Shown here piece after piece: positions 8,181 through 16,625 of a stretch of 64,000 bases of DNA. The notes beneath the pieces were generated by a model that made no database searches, was not told the DNA's origin, and saw nothing but the letters and a program-made list of their open reading frames with translations. Made by a program: the position numbers and the translations under genes. This DNA is from Aequorivita viscosa (lineage in GTDB: Bacteria; Bacteroidota; Bacteroidia; Flavobacteriales; Flavobacteriaceae). The DNA lies in NCBI RefSeq assembly GCF_900106795.1, contig NZ_FNNS01000001.1, positions 124,001 to 188,000 of the forward strand, given 5' to 3'. Within the stretch, counting starts at the first letter, position 1, and each line of letters opens with the position of its first letter.

Positions 8181-9579
8181 AAGTATTGTAAAACAGCGCA
8201 CCATAGGTAAGGAGGTTTCTCTTACTGGGGTGGGATTGCATACAGGGAAGGAAGTTACTATAACTTTCAAACCAGCGTCAGAAAACCAAGGCTACAACTT
8301 TGTAAGAGTAGATTTGGAAGGAAACCCTGTAATTGAAGCCGATGCCAATTACGTGGTAAACACACAACGAGGTACCAATCTTGAAAAACGTGGTGTAAAA
8401 ATTCAAACTTCTGAACATGTTTTAGCTGCTTTGGTAGGGCTCGAGGTGGATAACTGTACAATTGAGCTTAATGCGTCTGAACCGCCAATTATGGACGGAT
8501 CTTCAAAGTATTTTGTAGAGGCAATTGAAAAAGCGGGCATTGTAGAACAAGAAGCACCACGTGAAGAATACGTTGTAAAGGAGGTAATATCCTTTGTAGA
8601 TGAAGAAACGGGTAGCGAGATTATTGTAATGCCTTCAGATGAATATCAGGTTACTACAATGGTCGATTTTGGCACAAAAGTTTTAGGTACTCAAAACGCC
8701 TCGATGAAGCGTATCTCAGATTTTAAGGAGGAAATAGCAAATGCCAGGACTTTCAGTTTTTTACACGAAATTGAAATGCTTTTAGACCACGGCCTTATTA
8801 AAGGTGGAGACCTTAACAACGCGATAGTGTATGTAGATAAAGAACTCTCTGCAAGTACTATGGATAAACTCCGAACCGCTTTTGGCAAAGACAATATTTC
8901 GGTTAAACCAAACGGAATTTTAGACAATCTTACATTACATTACCCAAATGAAGCTGCAAGGCATAAACTATTAGACGTAATTGGCGATTTAGCACTTGTG
9001 GGTACTCGAATTAAAGGAAAGGTAATAGCTAATAAACCAGGACATTACGTTAACACTCAGTTTGCCAAAAAACTTTCCAGAATAATTAAAATCGAAAAAA
9101 GAAATAGAGTTCCAAAATTTGATTTAAACAAACCACCAGTTAAAGATATTAACGAAATAATGTCTATGCTCCCTCATAGACCGCCATTTTTGCTGGTAGA
9201 TAAAATCATGGAACTAGGGGAAGATTACGTTGTTGGCTTGAAAAACGTTACCATGAATGAGCCTTTTTTCGTTGGTCATTTTCCAGGAGCACCCGTTATG
9301 CCAGGTGTGTTGATTGTAGAAGCAATGGCTCAAACTGGCGGAATTTTGGCACTAAGTACGGTTCCAGATCCTGAAAACTATCTTACGTTTTTTATGAAGA
9401 TAGATAATGTGAAGTTTAAACAACAAGTAAATCCGGGCGACACCCTTATTTTTGATTTGGAGTTAATTTCACCAATTCGCCGTGGAATTGTACACATGAG
9501 AGGAAGTGCCTATGCCAACGACAAACTCGTAACAGAGGCCGAACTAATGGCACAAATGGTAAAAACAAAGAATTTATAG
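8173..9579 (+). CDS. lpxC/fabZ: Bifunctional LpxC deacetylase / FabZ dehydratase fusion
   Basis: A fusion of UDP-3-O-acyl-GlcNAc deacetylase (LpxC, residues about 1-310), the committed step of lipid A synthesis, with 3-hydroxyacyl-ACP dehydratase (FabZ, about 322-468), which feeds fatty acid elongation. LpxC zinc ligands are seen in SEHVLAAL (H82) and HKLLDVIGDLAL, with the catalytic histidine in NKPGHYVN. FabZ motifs are MLPHRPPFLLVDKI and GHFPGAPVMPGVLIVEAMAQ with the catalytic His and Glu. The ATG at 8173 is preferred over a TTG six codons upstream, because the family N-terminus is at SIVKQRTIG. The fusion is known in Bacteroidota and lets one polypeptide balance lipid A and fatty acid flux. 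Confidence 0.96.
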   Translation: MSESIVKQRTIGKEVSLTGVGLHTGKEVTITFKPASENQGYNFVRVDLEGNPVIEADANYVVNTQRGTNLEKRGVKIQTSEHVLAALVGLEVDNCTIELNASEPPIMDGSSKYFVEAIEKAGIVEQEAPREEYVVKEVISFVDEETGSEIIVMPSDEYQVTTMVDFGTKVLGTQNASMKRISDFKEEIANARTFSFLHEIEMLLDHGLIKGGDLNNAIVYVDKELSASTMDKLRTAFGKDNISVKPNGILDNLTLHYPNEAARHKLLDVIGDLALVGTRIKGKVIANKPGHYVNTQFAKKLSRIIKIEKRNRVPKFDLNKPPVKDINEIMSMLPHRPPFLLVDKIMELGEDYVVGLKNVTMNEPFFVGHFPGAPVMPGVLIVEAMAQTGGILALSTVPDPENYLTFFMKIDNVKFKQQVNPGDTLIFDLELISPIRRGIVHMRGSAYANDKLVTEAELMAQMVKTKNL

Positions 9580-9668
9580 ACAAAATCAAGCATGTTTCAA
9601 ATTTCATTTGAAAGAAGTACATTACCTTGCAAATAATTTTGGACTGTAAGAAATAATAAATACAAGAA

Positions 9669-10454
9669 ATGAATCAACCACTTGCATACGTCCATCCGGG
9701 CGCAAAAATAGCTAAGAACGTTGTTATCGAACCTTTTACCACCATTCACAATAACGTTGTGATAGGAGAAGGAACGTGGATTGGAAGTAACGTAACCATT
9801 ATGGAAGGAGCGCGTATTGGCAAAAATTGCAATATCTTTCCAGGTGCTGTCATTTCTGCAGTTCCTCAAGATTTAAAATTCAAGGATGAAGATACAACTG
9901 TTGAAATTGGAGATGGTACTACCCTAAGGGAATATGTTACCATAAATCGCGGGACAATTGATAGAGGAAAAACCGTAATTGGAAAAAATTGCTGGATTAT
10001 GGCTTATTGCCATATCGCCCACGACTGTATTGTTGGCGACAATTGTATTTTCAGCAATAACAGTACGTTGGCAGGTCATATAACAGTAGGAGATTATGTT
10101 GTTTTAGCAGGAATGACAGCCGTACATCAATTCTGTATGATAGGAAATCACGCATTTGTAACAGGAGGATCTTTGGTTAGAAAAGATGTGCCGCCATATA
10201 CAAAGGCAGCACGCGAACCGCTGAGCTATGTAGGTATAAATTCTATCGGACTTCGACGTAGAGGGTTTACTTCTGAAAAAATTTCAGAAATCCAGAATAT
10301 TTACCGTCTGCTGTATCAGAAAAACTATAACACGTCTCAAGCTGCCGAAATTATTGAAGCTGAAATGGAGGCAACTCCTGAACGTGACGAAATTCTTCAG
10401 TTTATCAAAAATTCCAAACGAGGAATTATGAAAGGATATTTCAATTCAAATTAA
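9669..10454 (+). CDS. lpxA: Acyl-[ACP]-UDP-GlcNAc O-acyltransferase
   Basis: LpxA catalyses the first, reversible step of lipid A synthesis: transfer of a hydroxyacyl chain from ACP to UDP-GlcNAc. The 261-residue length and hexapeptide-repeat pattern (residues about 5-190) are typical. The catalytic motif CHIAHDC holds H115 and H118, equivalent to H122/H125 of E. coli LpxA. The C-terminal helical part (about 200-258) includes the GLRRRGFTSEKI segment typical of LpxA. It lies 89 bases after lpxC-fabZ and probably belongs to the same operon. Confidence 0.96.
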   Translation: MNQPLAYVHPGAKIAKNVVIEPFTTIHNNVVIGEGTWIGSNVTIMEGARIGKNCNIFPGAVISAVPQDLKFKDEDTTVEIGDGTTLREYVTINRGTIDRGKTVIGKNCWIMAYCHIAHDCIVGDNCIFSNNSTLAGHITVGDYVVLAGMTAVHQFCMIGNHAFVTGGSLVRKDVPPYTKAAREPLSYVGINSIGLRRRGFTSEKISEIQNIYRLLYQKNYNTSQAAEIIEAEMEATPERDEILQFIKNSKRGIMKGYFNSN

Positions 10455-10526
10455 CAGAAATACAAAATTGAGGCGTTAGACTAATATAACAGTCTACAAT
10501 CTTAAATCTTAAATCTAAAATCATTA

Positions 10527-11093
10527 ATGGCCACATCATCAGATATCAGAAAAGGACTTTGCATTCGTTACAACAACGATATTTATAAAATAATTGAATT
10601 TTTACACGTAAAACCTGGTAAAGGCCCTGCTTTTGTTCGTACTAAACTAAAAAGTGTTACTACAGGGAAAACTATCGATAACACCTTTTCAGCAGGACAT
10701 AAAATTGACGACGTGCGAGTTGAAACCCATAAGTATCAATATCTTTACAGTGAAGGAGAAACGTACCATTTCATGAATACAGAGGATTATTCTCAAATTC
10801 AGTTAATGAAAAGTATTCTGGATACCCCTGAGTTAATGAAAGAAGGAGAGGTTGTAACGGTTTTAATTAATACCGAAGACGGAGCTCCGCTTTCTGTAGA
10901 TATGCCTGCACACGTTATTTTAAAAGTAACTTCAACAGAACCGGGTGTAAAAGGAAATACTGCTACCAACGCAACTAAACCAGCTGTTGTAGAAACAGGA
11001 GCCGAAATTAACGTTCCACTTTTTATTAACGAAGGTGATAAAATTAGAATTGATACAGACAAAGGTCAATATCAAGAACGCATTAAAGAGTAA
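10527..11093 (+). CDS. efp: Translation elongation factor P
   Basis: EF-P relieves ribosome stalling at polyproline runs by binding between the P and E sites. The 188-residue protein has the standard three beta-barrel domains. The tip loop KPGKGPAF puts the modifiable lysine at K32 (K34 in E. coli). No epmA/epmB-type modification genes are in the window. The leader at about 10495-10525 carries the direct repeat AATCTTAAATCTTAAATC, a sequence type also seen near 14460-14555. Confidence 0.97.
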   Translation: MATSSDIRKGLCIRYNNDIYKIIEFLHVKPGKGPAFVRTKLKSVTTGKTIDNTFSAGHKIDDVRVETHKYQYLYSEGETYHFMNTEDYSQIQLMKSILDTPELMKEGEVVTVLINTEDGAPLSVDMPAHVILKVTSTEPGVKGNTATNATKPAVVETGAEINVPLFINEGDKIRIDTDKGQYQERIKE

Positions 11094-11156
11094 ATTAAAC
11101 TACTAGTAGCAGCAAGCAATTAAACAAATTCCGCAAAAAAACATAAGCAACGACAC

Positions 11157-12095
11157 GTGAAATTTCCAAACCCTCATTCCCTGGAAAAAATTGCTGATAT
11201 AATCGAATGTGATTATGTTGGAGATGCCAATTTCCCTGTTTTAGGGATGAACGAAATTCATGTCGTTGAACCTGGCGATATTGTATTTGTAGATCATCCT
11301 AAATACTACGATAAAGCACTCGAATCTGCTGCTACCGTTATACTTATCAATAAAGAGGTAACCTGCCCTGAAGGTAAGGCGTTACTGATTTCTGACGATC
11401 CTTTTCGCGATTTCAATAAACTTACTAATTATTTTATGCCCTTCCGAAGTGCAAATAGCGCAATTTCAGATTCGGCTAAAATAGGGAAGGGGACCATTAT
11501 TCAGCCTAATGTATTTATAGGAAATAACGTAGAAATTGGCGAGCATTGCCTAATCTATTCAAACGTGTGTATTTACGATAATACGCGAATAGGCAATAAC
11601 GTAACAATCCACGCTGGAAGTGTTTTAGGAGGCGATGCTTTTTACTATAAAAACCGACCTGAAAAATTCGACAAACTCGTAAGCGGTGGTAACGTTGTTC
11701 TTGAAGATAACGTCGATATTGGCGCTTTGTGTACAATAGATAAAGGAGTAACGGCTTCAACCACAATTGGAGAAGGCACCAAAATCGATAATCAAGTTCA
11801 AGTAGGGCACGATACTATTATCGGGAAAAGATGTTTAATAGCTTCACAAGTGGGTATTGCTGGCTGTGTTGTAATTAAAGACTTTGTTACCATTTGGGGT
11901 CAAGTAGGAATTACAAGTGGAATAACTATTGGCGAAAAAGCAGTTATTTCAGCGCAAAGCGGCGTTAGTAAATCTTTAGAAGGCAATAAATCATATTTTG
12001 GAACTCCTGCAGACGATTTCAGAAAAAAATACAAAGAAATGGCGTCCATTAGGTTAATTCCAGAGATATTAGAAAAACTTAATAAAAATCTATGA
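11157..12095 (+). CDS. Second LpxD-like hexapeptide N-acyltransferase
   Basis: A 312-residue paralogue of LpxD: an N-terminal uridine-binding-like domain (1-100), a long hexapeptide beta-helix (105-285) and a short C-terminal helix. The catalytic-type histidine is kept at H218 in VQVGHD. It is shorter than the lpxD product at 7155 and diverges in its C-terminus. It starts with GTG at 11157; no ATG is near, and the conserved PNPHSLEKIADII begins at once. It lies 63 bases after efp, and its stop overlaps the next start by four bases (ATGA). It may acylate the same glucosamine with a different chain or another UDP-sugar; this is inference. Confidence 0.88.
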   Translation: MKFPNPHSLEKIADIIECDYVGDANFPVLGMNEIHVVEPGDIVFVDHPKYYDKALESAATVILINKEVTCPEGKALLISDDPFRDFNKLTNYFMPFRSANSAISDSAKIGKGTIIQPNVFIGNNVEIGEHCLIYSNVCIYDNTRIGNNVTIHAGSVLGGDAFYYKNRPEKFDKLVSGGNVVLEDNVDIGALCTIDKGVTASTTIGEGTKIDNQVQVGHDTIIGKRCLIASQVGIAGCVVIKDFVTIWGQVGITSGITIGEKAVISAQSGVSKSLEGNKSYFGTPADDFRKKYKEMASIRLIPEILEKLNKNL

Positions 12096-12505
12096 GCAAT
12101 AAAGCAAAAGAATTAGTTAGAGATTTTTATAAATCCGACATTTTAAAGGATGACACGGTTCTTGAACGTTTCTTTCATCCAGAAGTGGAATTGTTATGGA
12201 ATAGCCCAAGCGGCCTTTCTATTCTTCATTTCGATGAATTAAAGGTGTTTTTTAATGAAATACGCAGAACTTACGACGACTTGCGACTAGAGGTTAGTCA
12301 CTTACTTGCTGATAGTGAATATGTTACTATTCGTTATAAATATTATGTGCGAACCGTAGAAAATCCAGATGAGGAATTAGGCATTGCGCATTTTATCGCT
12401 ATCTGGGAGGTTAAAGACGGTAAAATAATTCGTGGTCATCAAGTGAGCCAACCCGTAACAGATAATGACGATACAAACAAAAGCTATCATAGGATTAAAG
12501 TTTAG
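12092..12505 (+). CDS. SnoaL/NTF2-fold protein
   Basis: A 137-residue protein of the NTF2/SnoaL fold. It shows the usual layout: an N-terminal helix pair (AKELVRDFYKSDILKDD), the FFHPEVELLWNSPSG strand, then paired strands ending in GIAHFIAIWEVKDGKIIRGHQVSQP. Families with this fold may be small enzymes or ligand-binding proteins; no catalytic dyad can be assigned. The start overlaps the stop of the LpxD-like gene (ATGA at 12092-12095), so the two are translationally coupled, which hints at a related envelope or lipid role. Confidence 0.8.
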   Translation: MSNKAKELVRDFYKSDILKDDTVLERFFHPEVELLWNSPSGLSILHFDELKVFFNEIRRTYDDLRLEVSHLLADSEYVTIRYKYYVRTVENPDEELGIAHFIAIWEVKDGKIIRGHQVSQPVTDNDDTNKSYHRIKV

Positions 12506-12535
12506 AAACTCTTTAATTGGCTTAACTGAAAATAG

Positions 12536-12543
12536 TATCTTTG
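12536..12543 (+). promoter_or_regulatory. Promoter of sucD
   Basis: TATCTTTG matches TAnnTTTG exactly. A TTGG at 12517-12520 could serve as the -33 element, though the spacing (about 16) is at the short end. The sucD start is 78 bases downstream. Confidence 0.5.
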
Positions 12544-12620
12544 CAATATTTTCCAAGTAATATTAAAAAATGATATTGCTTAAACACTAGATAGAAATAA
12601 TTAATAGAAAATAATTAAAA

Positions 12621-13493
12621 ATGAGCGTTTTAGTAAATAAGGATTCGAAAATAATAGTACAGGGTTTCACAGGAAGTGAAGGTACTTTTCATGCGGAACA
12701 AATGATCGAGTATGGAACAAATGTAGTTGGAGGGGTAACCCCAGGAAAAGGTGGTCAAACACACCTTGACAGGCCTGTATTTAACACAGTTTCTGAGGCT
12801 GTTGAAAAAACTGGTGCCGATACTACGATTATTTTTGTGCCACCAGCATTTGCTGCAGACGCGATTATGGAAGCTGCCGATGCAGGAATTAAAGTAATTA
12901 TTACTATTACTGAAGGTATTCCAGTAAAAGATATGATCACGGCTTCAGATTATATTAAAGATAAAAATTGCCGACTCATAGGTCCTAACTGTCCAGGTGT
13001 TATTACTCCAGGCGAAGCTAAAGTTGGTATTATGCCAGGTTTTGTTTTCAAAAAAGGAACCGTAGGGATTGTTTCAAAGTCAGGAACACTTACTTATGAA
13101 GCAGCAGATCAAGTTGTAAAACAAGGTTTAGGAATCACGACTGCTATCGGAATTGGAGGCGATCCAATTATCGGTACTACAACAAAAGAAGCTCTAGAAC
13201 TTCTTATTAACGATCCAGAGAGTGAGGCTGTGGTTATGATTGGTGAAATTGGTGGGCAACTAGAAATAGATGCTGCTAAATGGTACAAAGAAAGCGGAAG
13301 TAAAAAACCAGTAATTGGTTTTATCGCTGGTGAAACTGCTCCAGCTGGACGTACAATGGGCCATGCAGGTGCAATTGTTGGCGGAAGTGATGATACAGCT
13401 CAAGCTAAGAAAAAAGTCATGCGCGAATGCGGAATGCACGTAGTAGATTCTCCAGCTGAAATTGGTAGAAAAGTAAAAGAAGTATTGGGATAA
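12621..13493 (+). CDS. sucD: Succinate-CoA ligase, alpha subunit
   Basis: The alpha subunit of succinyl-CoA synthetase (TCA cycle) binds CoA and carries the phosphohistidine. The 290-residue length is standard. The CoA-binding Rossmann motif GFTGSEGTFHAEQ is at residues 16-28, and the active-site H248 is in TMGHAGAIVGG. The partner sucC is not in the window; separate placement of sucC and sucD is, as I recall, normal in flavobacteria. It has its own promoter candidate and an intrinsic terminator, so it appears monocistronic. Confidence 0.97.
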   Translation: MSVLVNKDSKIIVQGFTGSEGTFHAEQMIEYGTNVVGGVTPGKGGQTHLDRPVFNTVSEAVEKTGADTTIIFVPPAFAADAIMEAADAGIKVIITITEGIPVKDMITASDYIKDKNCRLIGPNCPGVITPGEAKVGIMPGFVFKKGTVGIVSKSGTLTYEAADQVVKQGLGITTAIGIGGDPIIGTTTKEALELLINDPESEAVVMIGEIGGQLEIDAAKWYKESGSKKPVIGFIAGETAPAGRTMGHAGAIVGGSDDTAQAKKKVMRECGMHVVDSPAEIGRKVKEVLG

Positions 13494-13511
13494 TCTTTAA
13501 ATAATTCAATG

Positions 13512-13542
13512 AAAGCTCTGTGAAATTCACAGGGCTTTTTTT
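13512..13542 (+). terminator. Intrinsic terminator of sucD
   Basis: AAAGCTCTGTGA (13512-13523) and TCACAGGGCTTT (13527-13538) pair over 12 bases with one G-U, with a three-base loop, followed by T's to 13542. It lies 19 bases after the sucD stop. Confidence 0.85.
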
Positions 13543-13596
13543 ATGGAGAACCCGCAACCTTTTGTTATATTTGGATTCCCTGTAAAAAGCAGGAGT

Positions 13597-13699
13597 TTCC
13601 TGTTAGGTTTTAAGAACCTTGTAGGTATATAAGCACAGGTTTTCCTGTAATATTTTAAAACTTCCTGCAAGGTTTTAAGAACCTTGTAGGTCTATAAAC
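13597..13699. repeat. Two copies of a CCTGCAAGGTTTT...AACCTTGTAGG palindromic repeat
   Basis: Two imperfect palindromes of about 30 bases (13597-13632 and 13660-13699) share TAGGTTTTAAGAACCTTGTAGGT-like cores ending in TATAA. A third copy is at 57910-57940, and a decayed half-copy (CAGGCAAGGTTTTAGAAC) is near 17611. This looks like a dispersed REP-type intergenic repeat. The copies lie between the sucD terminator and the fabG start, so the fabG transcript may carry the second copy in its leader. Confidence 0.75.
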
Positions 13700-13711
13700 T
13701 GACCGAAAAAA

Positions 13712-14458
13712 ATGAAATTACTAGAAGGAAAAACAGCAATAATTACTGGCGGAAGCCGCGGAATTGGAAAAGGAATAGTTGAAGTATTTGCCCAACACGG
13801 AGCGAATGTAGCTTTTACATATAGCTCTTCAGAAGAAGCAGCAAATGCGCTGGCCGAAGAGATTACTAAATCTGGGGTAAAAGCAAAAGCCTACAAAAGT
13901 AATGCAGCCTCTTTTGACGAATCTCAAAAACTGGCTGAAGACGTTTTAAATGACTTTGGCAGTATCGATATTCTTATAAACAACGCAGGAATCACCAAAG
14001 ACAACCTCTTAATGCGAATTTCAGAAGAGGATTTTGATAAGGTAATTGAAGTAAACCTAAAGTCCGTTTTTAATATGACCAAGGCTGTACAGCGTACGAT
14101 GCTTAAGCAACGTAAAGGTTCTATCATCAATATGAGCTCCGTAGTAGGAGTGAAGGGAAATGCGGGGCAAACCAATTACGCCGCGTCAAAGGCGGGAATT
14201 ATTGGCTTTACAAAATCTGTTGCTTTAGAATTAGGTTCTCGGAACATCCGTTGTAACGCTGTGGCTCCAGGGTTTATCGAAACTGAAATGACTGGCAAAC
14301 TTGACGAAAAAACAGTACAAGGATGGCGCGATGCTATTCCATTAAAACGTGGAGGACAACCAGAAGACATTGCAAATGCCTGTGTTTTCCTTGCCAGCGA
14401 CCTTTCCGCTTATGTTACAGGACAAGTCTTGAACGTTGATGGAGGAATGCTAACTTGA
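13712..14458 (+). CDS. fabG: 3-oxoacyl-[ACP] reductase
   Basis: FabG reduces 3-oxoacyl-ACP with NADPH in fatty acid elongation. The 248-residue short-chain dehydrogenase has the cofactor motif GGSRGIGKG at about 12-20, NNAG near 90, the catalytic serine in NMSSVVG near 142, and YAASK with Y156 and K160. The C-terminal GGMLT and the near-24x-residue length are typical of FabG rather than other SDRs. Other SDR activities cannot be excluded, since the neighbours are not fatty acid genes, but sequence similarity to FabG is strong. Confidence 0.88.
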   Translation: MKLLEGKTAIITGGSRGIGKGIVEVFAQHGANVAFTYSSSEEAANALAEEITKSGVKAKAYKSNAASFDESQKLAEDVLNDFGSIDILINNAGITKDNLLMRISEEDFDKVIEVNLKSVFNMTKAVQRTMLKQRKGSIINMSSVVGVKGNAGQTNYAASKAGIIGFTKSVALELGSRNIRCNAVAPGFIETEMTGKLDEKTVQGWRDAIPLKRGGQPEDIANACVFLASDLSAYVTGQVLNVDGGMLT

Positions 14459-14554
14459 TTTACGAATTTAGATTTTAGAGTTACGATTCATGAAAAATAT
14501 TATTATTGGTATTATTGAAACTTATTTTCAATCTAAAATCATTTATCGTAAATC
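14457..14554. repeat. Imperfect inverted repeat between fabG and the VWA gene
   Basis: The arms 14457-14479 (starting GATTTACG and ending GATTTTAGA) and 14532-14554 (starting TCTAAAATC and ending CGTAAATC) are complementary at 17 of 23 positions, with mismatches in the middle. They enclose about 52 A/T-rich bases. The right side adds a short CGTAAAT duplication. The left arm overlaps the fabG stop codon. It could fold in RNA or be a small non-autonomous repeat. Confidence 0.55.
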
Positions 14555-14564
14555 GTAAATAACA

Positions 14565-16598
14565 ATGTCTCCAGAAACCATACTATATATAATCCTCGCC
14601 GGTGTAATATCCATTGCTCTGGCGATTTTTATGTATGGATATAAGTCAAAGGAAACACGTCGACTCCGATGGGTATTTGGAACGCTTCGGTTTATTACGC
14701 TTTTTTCGATCTTGCTTCTACTCATCAATCCCAAGTTTGAAAGTGAAACCTATACTACCGAAAAGCCAAAACTTCCTGTATTGATAGACAATTCAGCTTC
14801 TGTAGCGGTTTTGAATCAAGATGGGAATGTTCTTGAGCTGATTCAGGAGCTAAAAGAAAACAGCAAACTCAACAACAAATTCGACCTTTCTTATTATTCC
14901 TTCGGAAGTGAATTTCAAAAAAGTGATTCGCTTTCCTTTAGTGAGAAAAATACGAATATTTCACAAGCGCTGTCATCTGTCAATGAGATTTTTAAAAATC
15001 AAACAGCTCCCACAATTCTTATAACCGATGGAAATCAAACTTTAGGGAGTGATTATGAGTTCTCTTCAACAAACTTTAAAAATCCTATTTACTCGGTAAT
15101 TTTAGGCGATTCTATTCAATACACAGACTTAAAAATCGAGCAGTTGAATACCAATCGCTATGCTTTTCTGAAAAACCAATTTCCCGTGGAAGTGATTCTA
15201 ACCTACAGCGGAACGAGTTCTGTAAATTCGGAGTTTGTTATTACGCAGGGCGCATCAACGGTCTATCGTTCAAAAGTTTCATTTTCAGAAAAGGAAAATT
15301 CAAGCACTTTAAACTTTAATCTTCCAGCCAATAGCGTCGGACTTCAGAAATACACGGCACAGATTCTTCCGCTGGACAACGAGAAGAATAAAACAAACAA
15401 CATCAAGCATTTTGCAGTAGAAGTGATTGACCAAGCTACCAATGTGTTGATTGTAAGTAAGCTCAGTCATCCAGATTTAGGAGCTTTAAAGAAATCCATC
15501 ACTACCAACGAGCAACGAGCTGTTACCTTCAAAAAACCTTTGGAAGCCGCGAATACTTTAAATGATTACCAACTTGTCATTCTTTATCAGCCCGATAGAA
15601 GTTTCGCTCCGATTTTTTCAGAAATAGAAAAATTGGATAAAAATTATTGGGTAATTGCGGGATTACAAACCGATTGGACTTTTCTAAATACTGTTCAAAG
15701 TAATTATAAGAAGAATTCTTCCAGACAAAAGGAAGATGTTCAAGCAGTGCTAAACCCTAATTACGGAACTTTCGCAGTAGAAGATTTAAGCTTTGACGAT
15801 TTCCCGCCACTACACACTCAGTTTGGAGAATTGACCATCAGCGTGCCACACGAAGTTATGCTCGAACAAACCGTAAGCAGAATTGCTACGGAAAGTCCTT
15901 TGTTGGCGACTATGGAAATGAACGGAAAGCGAAATGCTATCTGGGATGGAGAAGGGTTTTGGCGTTGGCGTGCAAGTAGTTTTTTAAAAACAGATAGCTT
16001 TCAGGATTTTGATGGGTTTATTGGGAGTTTGGTGCAATATCTGGCTTCCAATAAGCGGAGAAGTAGGCTAGAGGTGTCTTCGGAAACGTTTTACTACAAT
16101 AACAATCCCATCAAGATATCAGCCCAGTATTTTGATAGGAATTATATTTTCGACAATCGTGCTTCCTTGAATATTACAGTAAAGAATACCGAAACCGAAA
16201 AGCAAGCCGTGTTTCCAATGCTTTTGCGGAACAACTTTTATGAAGTAGATTTGAATAGTTTGCCCGCTGGGGAATATAACTTTACGGTATCGGTAGCCGA
16301 TGAAGCGGTTTCGAGTAGTGGTATTTTCACTATTTTAGACTTTAATGTAGAGCAACAATTCTTAAATGCAGATGTTTTAAAACAGAATCGCGTTTCAAAC
16401 AATTCGCAAGGAAAAGCTTATTTTGCTACACAAACCGATGCTTTAATTCAGGATTTAATTGAAAACACAAACTTCCAGAATATAGAACGAAGCGAACAAA
16501 AAGTTGTACCTTTGATCGATTGGAAATACCTACTCGCACTTATCGTTCTAGCACTTTCTGCAGAATGGTTTTTCAGAAAATATAACGGACTTATTTAG
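14565..16598 (+). CDS. VWA-like membrane protein (BatA-like layout)
   Basis: A 677-residue membrane protein. Two N-terminal membrane helices (about 4-25 and 38-60) are followed by a domain that reads as von Willebrand A: PVLIDNSASV near 73 resembles a degenerate MIDAS DxSxS, and TILITDGNQTLGSDY near 142 is the second acidic strand. A long extracytoplasmic region with beta-rich segments follows, and a third helix is near the C-terminus (DWKYLLALIVLALSAEWFF, about 648-666). Similar proteins are widespread in Bacteroidota and resemble the aerotolerance Bat proteins in layout. The role is unknown. The next gene (SPFH) follows after 27 bases, so co-transcription is likely. Confidence 0.7.
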   Translation: MSPETILYIILAGVISIALAIFMYGYKSKETRRLRWVFGTLRFITLFSILLLLINPKFESETYTTEKPKLPVLIDNSASVAVLNQDGNVLELIQELKENSKLNNKFDLSYYSFGSEFQKSDSLSFSEKNTNISQALSSVNEIFKNQTAPTILITDGNQTLGSDYEFSSTNFKNPIYSVILGDSIQYTDLKIEQLNTNRYAFLKNQFPVEVILTYSGTSSVNSEFVITQGASTVYRSKVSFSEKENSSTLNFNLPANSVGLQKYTAQILPLDNEKNKTNNIKHFAVEVIDQATNVLIVSKLSHPDLGALKKSITTNEQRAVTFKKPLEAANTLNDYQLVILYQPDRSFAPIFSEIEKLDKNYWVIAGLQTDWTFLNTVQSNYKKNSSRQKEDVQAVLNPNYGTFAVEDLSFDDFPPLHTQFGELTISVPHEVMLEQTVSRIATESPLLATMEMNGKRNAIWDGEGFWRWRASSFLKTDSFQDFDGFIGSLVQYLASNKRRSRLEVSSETFYYNNNPIKISAQYFDRNYIFDNRASLNITVKNTETEKQAVFPMLLRNNFYEVDLNSLPAGEYNFTVSVADEAVSSSGIFTILDFNVEQQFLNADVLKQNRVSNNSQGKAYFATQTDALIQDLIENTNFQNIERSEQKVVPLIDWKYLLALIVLALSAEWFFRKYNGLI

Positions 16599-16625
16599 AA
16601 ATCAATTAATATATAAAAATATAGA

